Origin: Pratylenchus scribneri
Lineage: Eukaryota > Nematoda > Chromadorea > Rhabditida > Pratylenchidae
Reading direction: 5' to 3'
Length of the DNA: 64,000 nt
NCBI GenBank assembly: GCA_030063045.1
Contig: JAQSEB010000091.1
Coordinates: 248,001-312,000 of the forward strand
Under the pieces are notes generated by a model that was given only the letters and a program-made list of their open reading frames with translations, did not search any database and had not been told where the DNA came from. Of the stretch, positions 24,351 through 37,315 are shown one piece after another; positions within the stretch are counted from its first letter, which is position 1; every line of letters begins with the position of its first letter. The position numbers were made by a program, and so were the translations under genes.

Positions 24351-27300
24351 CAGGATCGGAAACCGTTGCGTCATCCATTGGCCACATTGTCATCATCTGC
24401 TGGGGCTTGTTCTTCAACAACTTCTTCGAATTTGAATGCAACTTTGCCGGTGCCGATTGCGCAGCAGCCATTGGATGTTGGGCTTGATGTTGGCCGGCTC
24501 TCAAAATCGGATGGTCTTTTGAGTATGGACAAAGAGAATATGGATTTTGCTGAACAGAATGTAAGGAAGGGATCTTGGCAATATAAATTAAGCGAAACCA
24601 TCGATGGGGATTCAGATTTGTTATTCCCAAATCTTGATAGGAAGAAAAGTGTGATGAAAGCAACAAAATTGTTTAACTTTTATTTTTCGTAACAAATGGA
24701 AAAGGAATCTATTGAATTGTAAATATGAGTACAAAATAATGATATCTCTTTTAATGTTTTAATATTAGGTCCCAATGCGTGTCAAAAAGGAATGCCAATG
24801 TTGTGGATGTGAATGTGAAAAAGGCAAAACACATCAATATTTGTTGAAGAAGAAAGATCGAATATTTTCCATGGTGAGCAACCAACCAAGTTTCGAGAAA
24901 TTTTTTGAAACAACCACTGTTTTGATCGATCGGAGCCTCTTTCTGGTTGATTTAATCAAACTAGGCCAATACAACACAAACATTCTAATTTCAATGCCGA
25001 GTGGAACCGGAAAAACAATGATCATGGGATTGGCAAAAGCATTCTTTGAGAATAATCCACAGAGGAAACAATTGAATTGTGAAATATTTTCGAAGGAGTT
25101 CTGCATCCACAATCCGTAAGAATGAATGGGTTTGAAGTTTTTTGATGGAATTAGATAAAATGGAATATTTATTAATGATCATTTATTTTTTCTTCAGTAA
25201 ATTTGCCATCATGGGTGCTAAACACACTGTATTTCGTCAACAACATCAAGGAAAACATCCAATCATTCATTTCGATTTGGCTGACATTTCTGGCAGCATT
25301 TTTGGCCCAAACGCCATCAAAAATAATATTTCTTTTAAAATTGGCAAATTGTTCCGAGAAAATTATTCTATGATCAATGCAATAGATAAAGCCATATCAG
25401 AGGGAAAACTTGAAAGAGGAACTGGCATATACTGGAAAAAACAATTTGGGATTTATCAAACCACCATACATATACAAATGGATCAGTGGGAAAATGGTAG
25501 GTTATTTGGAAAATATTGACTTGAGTGAATAATTAATTTCTTGGTAGCATTGAATGTTTTGATTGAGATTTTGAACTGGAACAGCAAATTAAATGGAGGA
25601 GGAGGCCTTTTTGTATTTGTTGACGAATACGACAAAATAATTTATCAAAATGAGAATTTGAGTGAATGGAGGGAGGCGATCAATTTCATAAGCAATTTTT
25701 TGGGCATTTTTCTTCGGAATAAGAATGTGGAAATGGTTTTGGCTTTCGGCCGTTACAAATTCCCATTGGAAAATTTCAATGTTTGTTCAATTGGTGTGGA
25801 TCAAGATCGAGTTAGCCCCATTTTTTTCGGAACAGGTCTGGATTTAATGGGAAATTGGGTGGAATAGATATATTCAGTTATTATTATAGGCCATCAAATT
25901 GGATATCTAAAAAATGAATTGGCAAAAGCATTTGGATTTCGAAGGGAAGAATTTTCGGAATTGGCAAGATCATATAAATTTGATAAAATTGAAAAGGCAA
26001 CAACTTGGTATAATGGTATGTAAAAAAAATATTGTCCATTAAATAAATATTTAACAACAATTGCAGGTTATGCTCTTGGCTCGAATCCATTGTTCAGTTG
26101 CCAATCCATTATCTCAATGCTCCATCAATTTCCATATCCAGCCGAATTCAAATCACACTTTAAGGAGCCAGAATTGATGAAAACAAAATTTGTATCATTT
26201 TTCCGATCTGTTGAAGTGGCCTTAAAAATAAATAAAATGGTCAATGATGAGCCAGTGAAAATCGACAAAAAACCAATTGAATTTGGAATTGTGAGTGTAT
26301 TCGGATTCAAAACAAAAAAAACAATTGAAATATTGCACAGATTCAAATGATTGCATTAATTGAACATGCCAATCATTTTTGTCACGAAGAGCCATTTTCG
26401 GGAACTGATCTATTTTTGGGCTTCCTACATTCCTCTGGCTATATCGTTCGCCGAGGAGATGAATTCCACATTCCGAATGAGGAAATGAGGCGCATTTTTC
26501 AAGAAAAAATTGCCGATTATTATTACGAGCATCGTTACCAAGTTGACGAAAAATATTCAAAAAATGTGACTAATATTTTACGCCAAATTCTGTTTTCGCG
26601 GGATTCCATCACAAAAAGAACAAATAATGGAATCGTTCTTTGCGAAGAGAAAATCGCTGAAGAAGGAAAGAATTTGAAGAACGCACTCGATTCACTTCTA
26701 AATGCGGCCATTGTATGCAATGGTTTGATGGATAAAATCATAAAATACAATTTTTTTTAAATATTAATTTCAGAAGGAATGGAAGTGGAAGTAGGCCGAT
26801 CTGAACACAATTTTCATCACGAATTTGAAGGAGCAGCATATAGGCTTTTTGGTTGGAATTATTTTGATGCCGATTTGCCGATGGATGGCGAAGACAAGAA
26901 AGTCAGCAGGCAAGTTAAATCATTTAAATTTAAGCAATCTCAATTAGAGCCTATTTCAGTAATAGGCCGGACATTTTGGTTTGCAGTAATTTGCGACGAG
27001 CAGCACTTTGTGTCGAATTGAAATGGGGCAATCCGAACAAATTTGATAAAAAAGCCGAATATGGGCTCGCACAAATTGTGGTCCAAAAATATATTTCGGG
27101 ACACCCAAAATTGCTGGCCATGAAGGAATTGGATCGAATTGTGGCCATCGGCGCAAATATGCACGTTGTGGATGAAAAATTTGATGATGGAAATGGCAAA
27201 AAGAAGAAGGTTAAATTGGCCAATGTGGAATTGAAAATTGAAGTTGGCCAACGGAAGGCCTCGGAGAATACACAACAATTTTTGAGAAGATTCGACAATT

Positions 27301-27380
27301 ATTTGAGCAAAAAATACGAGACAGAGGTCAACCAATATATAAGGAAGAAAGAAGCAAAGAAGAAAAAAGCCAAAAAATGA
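24351..27380 (+). CDS. AAA-ATPase-like + PD-(D/E)XK nuclease-like protein
   Basis: Nine exons: 24351-24650, 24769-25115, 25198-25496, 25548-25835, 25890-26015, 26067-26290, 26341-26722, 26774-26909 and 26960-27380. All phases agree, giving about 780-840 residues. A Cys cluster (CQCCGCEC) at about 24793 precedes a P-loop (MPSGTGKT) at about 25000. A Walker B of the form FVFVDEYDKII is at about 25615; VDEYDK is the hallmark of the AAA-ATPase-like family (Pfam PF09820). WYNGY is at the 26015/26067 junction. The C-terminal part has the nuclease motif NRPDILV, then VELK (26963-27030), then a helix with AQIVVQKY, matching the PD-(D/E)XK domain that follows this ATPase in bacteria and microsporidia. 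The tail is Lys-rich. The intron at 26910 is GC-AG. The 5' end is uncertain: the frame opens after an AG at 24350, and the first in-frame ATG is 24525. Confidence 0.85.
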
Positions 27381-29161
27381 GGCCCAAAATTTATTGGAAT
27401 ATGAAAAATTGATGTATATTTAAATTTAATTCCTGTTTATATTATCTCATTTTTCATTTTCACAAAATTACAGCATAAATAAAAATGTATTTATTATTAA
27501 TGTATTACTTCCACTCTCTAATATCCCCCATCTTCGGGAATAATTGAAAAAACCCCTGGTATTTTAAAAGAGTATATACGATATATTAGGAGACACATAT
27601 TTTGAGTTATTCGATGAAATTGTCATAATATACACTATAAATTTTTATAGTTGGGAACTTTTAATTTTAAATTAGAAAATTTAAATTATTTTTATTAAAC
27701 TAGGCCTAATAAATTTAAATGAGAAAGAAATTTTTTCATAAAAATTATTCTCTCAATTTATCCACAATAGTCAGAAAAAAATGGGCATTGGTCTTTGAAT
27801 ATAGAACCGGCTTTTCCTTTGCTTATTTCAATTCCATCAACCATTCTTTTTTCATTCATCCAAAAAACAATTAATTTCTGGGGCAAATCTTGGTTGGCTC
27901 TGTTCTTCGCGCGCGCCATCAATATAATTGCCGACTTGCTGAATAATCCAAAATGTTTTTTGATCCGCCGAATATCCAAAGGATTGTTGGATATTCTTAT
28001 TTTTAATTTACATAAAATTTTGGCTATTTCGTCAACTTTCCATTCTCCATTCTCCTCTCTTTTAAATCCAATCCCCTCTCATCGATGTTTTCCCATTCCT
28101 TTTTTGTTCCCGGCCAACAATGCGCAGCATCAAATCCCCCAAATTCCCGTCAATCCCATTTAAATCCCTCCATATATTTTTCCGGATGAGTCAATTTCGC
28201 CCTTTGCCCCTTTCAGTGGATAATCTTGTTTCTACCATTGAGGGATAATGCCCTCACCCTTTCACCTCTTGCCCAATTTGGTATCGTGTGGATTTTCTCA
28301 TTTCAATTGATTTTTTGGCCAAAATTTTTTTTCAAATATTTTTATTCTTATTTTGACTCACTTTTTGAATCAACCAATCTTCTTTCATTCTTCCTCATTT
28401 CTTTCCCTTATAAATCGACCCAATCCGCGCGCCACAATTTCCTCCTTCCCCCACAACTTGTTGTTCTTTTTTTGGCCCATCTTTTCCTTGTAATTCCTCA
28501 ACATTTTTCATTCCTTCCATTTGCCTCAAATTTTCTCGTTTTTCTTAACAAAAATACTGGAAAACAAATTCTCGCTGTGCCAATTTATTGAAATAAAATG
28601 TGACTCTTCTCAAAACAAACAATTTTGTCTAAATGTCTATTGTTTAATCCGTGGGGTCCTATTTTTGGAATTGAAAATTATTAAAATAAATTCATAAAAA
28701 AATTTTAATCGCTTTCATTTTGGATTCTCACCTTTCAAAATTTTTCCCGATAAAAAATGTCCGGCAATTCAATTGATTGTAAAAGGTGTTCACATTTCCA
28801 TTCCAATTGGTCGCGCATTTCTTTTCATTTTTCTCTCTTTGCCAGACATTTTTTCTGGAAATTTATTGTAACAATTTTTGTGCATTTTCCAATAAAATCT
28901 AAAAATAAACATATTTACATTATTCCCATCCATTCTTTTTTAATTATTTTTCAGAATATTTGTTCAAAATATATTGAAAAATAGTGTCTGCTGGAACTTC
29001 AGAACCTCATATTTTATCTAATTTACCCTTTTAAATATTCCCTAAAAATATAAATTCCCCCGAAATTATTATATAATCCAAACTAGAATCTCATTCTCTT
29101 GAATTAAAAAATAAAAAATTTTGAGATGATTCAACGCTAATTCTTCCAAAATCAATTAAAA
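27381..29161. other. intergenic, nothing supported
   Basis: AT-rich and, from 27800 to 28600, pyrimidine-rich. Long low-complexity frames on the plus strand here lack splice signals and domains. Presumably holds the promoter of the patched-related gene. Confidence 0.6.
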
Positions 29162-32100
29162 ATGGTCACCTTCACCATTTCTAAAAATGCCAGCAGTCCA
29201 TCCAATCATCGCCGTGCCCAATTATTGCCCACCCTCGATCGACCATTACAATTCATTTTTGGGGCATTCACTCGTCATTTACTCGTCGATTATTATTTCC
29301 TTTTTATTATTGGTCCAATTTTGTTGACAGCCTTTCTTGGTTGCGGTTTCCTTTGGCTTCAGGAATTGACTATTTTGGATGCAAAAAAATTGTACACACC
29401 GGGGAATGCGGCAAGTTGGCGAGAGGAGGCCATTTTCTCGGATGCAAGTGCCACCTTCCAAAATGCCTTTTTCATTCGCCTTTTTAGCTTTGGCCAATTC
29501 GGCCAAATGAATTTTTGCCCGAAAGAACATTCCAATGGAATCGATTTGTATATTTGATTGTTCATGGAAGGGAATTGGGCGGCCATGGCTCGCATATTTA
29601 TCCAAACATTTTATTGGGCGATTATTTGGAACAAATTGAACGATTGGAAGCCCAAATTCCGGCAAAAGTTTTTGTCCCAATGCGAAGGGAATGGAAAAGG
29701 CAAATTGCCGGTGGCCAACGATTGAATAAATGGAATGGAACGGAAATGGGCGATTTGTTGGGATTCAATGTGGAGAATGGATTTAAATGATTATTTTACC
29801 TTTTTCATTTGTTAGGATATTTGCCTAAATTGGAATGGACAATGCTATCGACAAACTGGCATAATTCATTTGTTGAGAAGAAGACAGGAATTGGAGGCAA
29901 GAGGCATTGAAGTAACCTATCCAAGGGCGAATACCCGGGGAAATCCAATCTATTTGGCATTCAATGTGGGCGGCGTTGAAACATTTGGTGGGGGAAATGA
30001 TTCAATAAAGGTTTTCTTTGCTACGGTAATGATGCGATTGGCCAATATTTTAGTCGGCAAAAGGAATGCGGCTTTGGTATTTTCTTCGTTCCGATCATCC
30101 TCTGCTTGATCAGATTGCAATGCGATGGGAGGATGCGGCCCAAAGATTTGTTCAAAATGAATGGTCAACGAATGAATTGATTGAGGTGAATTTCATATAT
30201 ACCTTTTCCTCAATTCCCATAATATTCCTCCATAGGTTCATGCAAAACATTCGCGCAGCTATGACCTCGGATTGACTCGAAATGCCAACAGGTTCATTTT
30301 GTCGGATAATTTCCATTTAATTGTTATACTCTTAGACTTAAACCCTATTTTGTTGTCACTGTTTTGGTTCTGATTGCATTTACCACATTTTATGCAATGC
30401 GATGGGTTTTTCGCAGTCAGCCAAAATATTCAGGTAACAATTGGGAATAATTAGTCAAATATTTTTAGTTAAAATTGATTGGCTTCGTTCAAAGCCAATG
30501 TTGGCTCTCGGCGGTGTCCTTTCCACAACAATGGCAATTGTCAGTGGGATTGGCCTTTTACTTTGGTTTGGCGCATTTTTTGCCGAAATCACTTTGGTCG
30601 CGCCATTCCTTGTGCTTTGTATGGCAATAAAATGAATCATTTAATATATTCATTTTAGCAATTGGTGTGGATGATATGTTCATTGTGGTGGCCGCTTGGC
30701 ACAACACCGAATTGAAATATCCCGGCAAAGGTGCGGTGGCATTGAAGGAAAGAATGGTGGAAGCAATGTCCGAAGCATCGGTGGCCATTTTCATAACTTC
30801 CATCACGGATGTCATTTCATTTGCCGTGGGCGCCTACACTGATATTCTGGCGGTTCGTGGCTTTTGTATGATGACATCTGCGTGCATGCTTTTCACTTTC
30901 CTCTATCAAATCACATTTTTTGCTGCTTTAATGGTAAATTTAAAATTATTTGGCAAAGAATGAAAAATATTTTTAAAAATTTAAAATCGAAGGTGATCAG
31001 CGCAAAAATGCAAATGCAAAATCGAAATTCATGTTTCCCATGTCTGATGGCCCAAGACCACTTTTCCATGGAAGAGGATGGCAGTGTGTCCAGCAAAAGG
31101 GCATTGAATGAAGTTTTCGATGGACTAAACGGGCAACAAAAATTGGAAAATGAACAGAAAATTGAAGAAAATGGAAGAAATTTAGAAAAATGTTAAATTA
31201 AATTCCAAATAATTTATAAAGAAATTTATTTAAGCTCTTCAACAATATTCGCCCAAGCAATGTACCAACATTTTTGGCTCATCCACCACTTCTTCAAATT
31301 CATATTCCCCAGCAAATACATTTGATATTAGTAATTCGCCATCATCATCATCTACTTCTTCCTCATCAAATGCATCCGAATGCAATTTGGCAACAAAAAG
31401 CCGTGGCCCCATGGGATTATTTTTTCGGTAAAGTCAAAAATGCCATAAATTGATAATAATAATAATTATTACAGTAATTTTTATGTGGATTTAATTTTGA
31501 ATTGGCGAACAAAATTAGTGGTTTTTCTCATTTTCATTGCATATTTTTGCCTATCAATTATTGGAATTGTTAGAATGGAACAAGGATTGGACTATGAAAA
31601 ATTATTGTTAAGCACTGATCCTTTGGTAAATATATAATTTATTTTAAAAATAAATGTTTTAAATATGCAGGTTCGAACAATTGCCGTCGAAATTGAATTA
31701 TTCCATGGCGGCGATCAAATTGAAATTGCCATTGTCAAATCACCAAATTTGGTCAATAAATTGGAAAGAGAACGAATAAAAAGGATAGTGGCTGAATTCG
31801 AAGGAATTCCATATTGTATTGGACAAAAAGGGACAGAATTCTGGTTGAGGGAATATGAGAAATATGCAAATCAAACTGGGGCCATCCTCCACGACGACCA
31901 TTGGTCATGGGTCAGAGGAGTTTATGATTGGTCAAGGCTTTTTGCATTCTACAAACTTTGGTACAAATTATATTAATCTACAAATGCCTAAAATTCATTT
32001 CATTTTTTATTCTCCAATTCTAATTAAATTCTAATTAAATAATTTAACACCTCAGGTCTCAAGATTTTGTATGGGTCAATGAGGCGGAACCTTCAAATCC

Positions 32101-33088
32101 AAATGAGCCGGATTTGCTTGAAATGCGTTCATTCCGATTCCGAATTGGTGTAAACAATTTCAACAATGCAAATGATTTGGTCAAAGTCACTCAAATGCTC
32201 AGGGATGTGGCCAGCAGGCATCCGGATTTGCAAATTATCACCTACCAGCATGGAAGGGCAATTGCGGATCAAGTTGACATCCAATTAATTAATTAATTTA
32301 ACATTAATTTTAGTTGAATGTTCTGCTGCCGAATACATTGCAGAATGATTTGTTGGCAATGGGCTGTATGGTGATCATTTCCCTTTTTTGTATTCCAAAT
32401 CCAATTTGTACATTTTGGATCACAATGGCAATGCTCAGCATTGAATTGGGTGAAAAATTATGTAAATATAAAATTTATTATTCCTTTTTAAGGTGTGATT
32501 GGTTTCCTCTCATTTTGGGCGGTCAAATTGGATCCAATTTCGATGATCACTTTGATTTTGGCCATCGGCTTTTCCGTTGAATTCAGCGCACATGTCACCT
32601 ATGGATTCGTGAGTGGCCCGCCGGAATTGAATCCACGCGAACGATGCATTGACACTTTGGAGAAGTTGGCTTGGCCAAGTGAAATAATTTAATTAATTTT
32701 AATTTATTTTAAAATAATTATTTTCCAGTGGTTCATGGCTCAATGTCCACCATTTTGGGCGTACTTGTTTTGGCTTTCATTGATTCTTATATGGCAATAA
32801 ACAATTTTATTTATTTTCAAATTGATTTTTTTAGGTTCTAGTTTTCTTCAAAACCGTCTTTCTTGTTTTGGGTTCGTTCATTTCATTTTTTGGAATTATT
32901 TAAAATTAATTAAAGTAATCGGCGTTTTCCATGCTTTGGTCCTTTTGCCAATTTTACTTCATGCGACTGTTCCATTTGGCGAACGAATTGCTGCAAAAAT
33001 TTATGGCATCAAAAGCAATAGAAATGGATTAAAGCAAAATAATAAAAAAAGCAAAATTTTGAATACAAAGAAGGATCAAAACAAATGA
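29162..33088 (+). CDS. patched-related (PTR) family membrane protein
   Basis: Eighteen exons (first 29162-29443, last 32916-33088) join in frame into about 1038 residues, the normal size for nematode PTR proteins. TM1 is followed by [11 protein letters not shown] and then LPERTFQW in the first extracellular loop. The sterol-sensing domain is in 30336-30933 and includes GVDDMF, the GxxxD motif of RND-type transporters in TM4. The second half repeats the layout, with [13 protein letters not shown] in TM10 (32560-32620) and a final [10 protein letters not shown] helix. The middle cytosolic/loop part is Ser-rich (31330-31380). Two introns are GC-AG (29444 and 32794). Members of this family act in cuticle and membrane-lipid handling; which PTR this is cannot be decided here. 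Confidence 0.92.
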
Positions 33089-33537
33089 CTCCTAGTCCTT
33101 TTTAAAATGAATCAACATTTTGCCTTACAATTGCCAATACAAAAATATTTGCCTCCTTCAAATCTTTCCAAAATTGTCAAATTTTTATCAATTTAAAAAT
33201 TTTATTTAATTATAATAAAATCTTTCTTTTAAATTAATTACTAAATTCATTTTAAATCGGCATTTATGTTCCTCAGTCAGAGAAATTCTTTTCTCGGCAA
33301 CAACATTAAAGTTCGTAGTTAAAGGCTAATGCAAAAATTGGTACAAAATTAATAAATTATCATTTTCCCACCACCTCACCCCCAATGGATAAAATTATTC
33401 AGCTACGGTGGGCATGTGAAAATGTAAAAGAATAAGAGGCCGAATATTGGAGGAATAATTTATTAGGTTGGCTGTGAAAAATGAGAATACAAAATAAAAA
33501 TTTGAATTTGGATATGAATCAAAAATGTTCAATTATT
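33089..33537. other. short intergenic between convergent genes
   Basis: Tail-to-tail spacer between the PTR gene (+) and an srsx-like receptor (-). AT-rich; no gene seen. Confidence 0.6.
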
Positions 33538-35087
33538 TTATCTGTAAGCAGAAGCCAATCTTCTTCTTTCGGTGATTTGCCAACTCGGCGAACGAGGTGA
33601 TTTATGGAGGATGCTAATGCCTTGGACTGATGCCAAAACATTCTCCGTACCAATAATGCTCTGAGGAAATGTGGTAATTGTGTGGACACGTGACCCTCTG
33701 TGGCATTTTAAGAGGCGCAAGACGAGATTGAATTCCTTGAGGAAGGCGGCACGATAATCGCTGCTAAAAATTTAATAATAAATCAATTTCGATTATTTTT
33801 AAACATAAATTAATTAGATAAATTTGCATATATTTAATTTAAAATTTTTATTTTTAAAAAATTTTTATTGTTATATTCTCTATTTTTAATTAAAAATTCC
33901 TCAAGTTTTGACCTTGTCCCATAAAGAATTGGCCCGGTTGACGCGGTGCTCATATTCAACAAAATGGACATGGTCTGGGAAATGCACCAACGTGTCATGA
34001 ATGGCCAAATTCCATGGGCAATATAAAGTCGAAAAATTCTCATCGCAAAAAATCCACTCAGCCGAACGGTGATCAACACCAAAATGGAACGATAAATTCG
34101 GCCAGAATCATTCATTGCGGATATGTTGGCTAAATGGAAATTGTTGTGGAGAACATTAATTTTCACACCTCTTTTTATTTTCAACAATATTCCCAATGCA
34201 ATGTAAATTATCAATGTTAATGCATTCAAACTCAATGAAATATAATTGTAAATTTCCTTTCCGGGCTCCTAAAATTTTTAAATGTTATTTTGGCACATTT
34301 TTTTGGGGGTAAATGCCGATGAAAGAATTTCGTCCATGCTTCCGGTGATCATCAAATTGGGAAGTGCCTCCGCCGTTTTGTAAAAAATAAAAACATTTTG
34401 AAAGGAAAAGCACAAACAAATAATTGTGATCATCGTCAAATATGAGGTCGGTTTAGTCATAAATGTGCTTAAAAAATATTTATTTAATTATTGAAAATTA
34501 TAATTCGGAATTCGTGAAATGATTCCATAAAAATTACAAAAAAAAATAGCATTTATCATCTCCTCTGATAGGCCAAAGTCTTGTTTTGTGTACGGTACTC
34601 AATTGACCTACCGTAATGGGAAGATCACATAAAGGAGTCGATCCAACGCAGTTAATGCAATGGACAAAGCCACACTGCCCAAACCAAATAAAGGAATTGT
34701 GCAAATTTGGACGGCACGGGGATATGGTAGAAAATTTTGGCCACTGAAAGCAGTGAACAAGAAAAGGAGATGCCCAAATTGATGGAACACTTCAAAAAGG
34801 CAGCCCAAAGCCAAATTGAAATTTGCTGTTCCATGAAGGGTTCTAAAATATTTTTGTTAATTGATGGAAAATTATTTATTCTTCAACTTTGTTTTGAATG
34901 TAACCCAAATAACGGATAAATTCAGGCAAATACCAAAGAAAGCAATCAAATTTAATAAAAATGCCCAAAATGCAATATTCCAAGTGAAGTGAGCATTTTT
35001 GTATATTTCATAAATCTTCAAATTTAAATTTTTTAATTAAATTTTTCTGTCCTCCAAAACCGTTTCATTTGATGTAGTCGAATCCAT
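33538..35087 (-). CDS. srsx-like 7TM receptor
   Basis: Six exons, 35087-35061, 35015-34888, 34842-34612, 34467-34317, 34268-33913 and 33763-33538, give about 372 residues without a break. TM1 is WNIAFWAFLLNLIAFFGICL. TM3 is followed by ALDRLLYVIFPLR, the DRY-equivalent region. TM7 reads GPILYGTSSDYRAAF, where SSDYR is typical of Srsx-type receptors. A longer basic cytosolic tail follows. The intron at 34316 uses a GC donor. This copy is intact, unlike the receptor at 8.3-9.5 kb. The ligand is unknown. Confidence 0.82.
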
Positions 35088-35982
35088 TTTAATTTCTAAT
35101 TAAAGAAAATGAATGAAAAAATATTAAAATAATTAATATTAAATTGTAGAAAAAATTGCATTTATCGAAATAATTTTTTAAGCCATAAGTTAAATTATGG
35201 TATGAATAGGGCAAAATGGTACGATTCTTAATGAATTGATTATTCTAAATTGGAATGAATAAAATTGAATTTGCTTCGAGGAATGACGAAAAATATTCAC
35301 ACGGCAAATTTGAAATTGAATTGCCTGGGAAAATAAATAGGTACAAATGAGTGGGCTGCTGATTTATTTAATTTGGACAAATTTAATGCCATTGGTATAA
35401 CAAATTAGAAATTTCAACAAAAATGAATAATATCTCTGGCAGAAAAATTTGATTAATGGAATAAAAATAACTTTTTATCAAATTAAATGACCAAAAATTA
35501 AATTAAAAAATATAACATCTGTTTGTTTTCTATTCTTCGCATATTTTCAATTCTATATTCCTCTCATTTTTCACACCACTTTCATCAGGAAAATGCGCCA
35601 ATTACAATAAATTCTTTTTAGGCAAAATTACATTGGAAAATCCCATCAAATTTAAAATAAAATAAAAATAGTGGTTGAATTATGTAAATTTTGAAAAAGA
35701 AAAGACATTAATTGGATTAAGTGGACGGAGAAGCTTTCTTTACTCTATTATCAATTATCATTCATTGATAAAAAAAAACAGCATTTGGGAGAATTTGGGG
35801 GAACAGATAATAATTGGATATAGGGAAAAAGGAAATGGGATGAATGCGGAACGGAATTGGAAGTTGCAAAAAAGGATTAATTGCGATTGAAGAAGATCAT
35901 CCATGCATTGTTCCGCATAAAATGTTGACCCCTAGAATGTGCACAAAATCATTCTACTATTCCATGCTTGGATTACTCAAAA
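35088..35982. other. intergenic, nothing supported
   Basis: Upstream region shared by the srsx-like receptor (-) and the C6-domain gene (+). Short frames only; AT-rich. Confidence 0.6.
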
Positions 35983-36850
35983 ATGGCAAAACCAATCAAA
36001 TTGCCAATTCATTGCTTTATTCGAATTTTTCTATTATTCTTTTCCATAAAAGAGGCAAATAATTGTGCCACAACAGCAAATGTTGCCACACCGACAGCAA
36101 GTTTGTTAAATTATTGTAGAAAAATTATTTAAAAGAATAAATCTAAATGCCTTAAAAATGGAAATTTCCAAAATTTAGCCGACACCACCACATTGGCCAC
36201 CATAAATCCGACCACCGCTGTCACAACTACAACAACGGCTGCAAGTTTGTTAAATTATATGCCTTAAAAATAGTAATATTAATATAGAAATTTACAAAAT
36301 TAAGCTGACACAACAACTTCGACATCCACAACAACAACAACGAGAACAACCTCCACGACCACCACAACTACCACCACAACAACAAATCCATGCGCACAAT
36401 GCACTTTAGCCACAATCACGCTAACTCAGGGGGATGGAATGAATACAGCAACACCCACAACTCCGGTACATTATATTTGGAAAATAATTAAATCATTTTT
36501 GTTTCTTAAATGAAAATTTTCCCTTTATTTTTTCATTTTTTATCCTTAAAATTTTAGGGTGTCCAATGTTGCGATGCAATGGGCTGCTCACTTTTGGTGG
36601 TGACTTGTACGGCATTGCCTGGAGGCCAAGTATTCATGCAGGTTGGAATTTGAATGAACTCAATTCTGATAATTATTCCTCCTCCATTTAGTTCAACATC
36701 AATGAAGGTGGCCCATTAAACCCAATTGGCACAATTGTGACGGCCACATTGAATTGCAATGCAAATTCACAATGGGAATTCCGCCCCGGAATGGGAATGC
36801 CAAATCGACTTGTCACCGAAGTGAATTGTGTTTTGGCCGGGGGCGGATAG
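35983..36850 (+). CDS. Thr-rich secreted protein with a C6 domain
   Basis: Five exons, 35983-36100, 36179-36244, 36305-36465, 36558-36641 and 36692-36850, give about 195 residues. The N-terminus is a signal peptide (IRIFLLFFSIKEA). Exons 2 and 3 are almost pure Thr/Ser/Pro, a likely O-glycosylated mucin-like stem. Exons 3-5 carry the nematode C6 domain (Pfam PF01681): NPCAQC, then VQCCDAMGCSLLVVTC, then TLNCNANSQWEF, with a final Cys near the end. Function of C6 proteins is unknown; a secreted or surface-coat role is an inference. Exons 1 and 2 end in near-identical exon-intron boundaries (GCAA then GTTTGTTAAATTA), which points to tandem exon duplication. Confidence 0.78.
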
Positions 36851-36932
36851 GAATGGGAAAGGAAATATCAAATTTGGCTCAACATTTTTTATCACATTTT
36901 TGTATAAAAATATTTATGGTATTTAAATGAAT

Positions 36933-37315
36933 TCATTTGCATCCACAACATTTCCCACAGCAACAACCGTAACAACAGCAACAGGCTAACATTGTCCAAA
37001 GGCAACAATTTTTGTTTCCCGGTTCACTTTGTTGAATAATTTGGGCAGCACTGGACAATACCCTTGAAAAAAATGGAGTTAAAAAGATTTTCATATTTTT
37101 TTCATACATTGCCTGAGTCCTTATTGGATAGCCCATTGGCATTCCCATTGGCATCATCATTGGATTGAATAAAGGACCATAGGGTTGTGGTTGTACGGTA
37201 ATGGTTGGTTGTTGAGGTTGATGTGCCAAATTTGAGGCTTTTGCCTTAAAAGTTTAATAAATTAAAAAACTTTAAAAGAAATTTTATTTACCTCTTTTGA
37301 CTGATTCTTGCCCAT
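36933..37315 (-). CDS. small Cys-tailed, probably lipidated protein
   Basis: Exons 37315-37292, 37244-37108 and 37062-36933 give about 96 residues. The intron 37063-37107 is probable but optional, since reading through also stays in frame. The N-terminus MGKNQS fits an N-myristoylation signal (Gly2, Ser6). The middle is Pro/Gln/Met-rich (MMMPMGMPMGYP). The last 24 residues contain 11 Cys (LACCCCYGCCCGKCC) and could be palmitoylated or form a short membrane tail. I do not recognise the family; it resembles Cys-rich tail proteins of the CYSTM kind only in composition. It is convergent with the C6 gene, 82 bp away. Confidence 0.65.
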
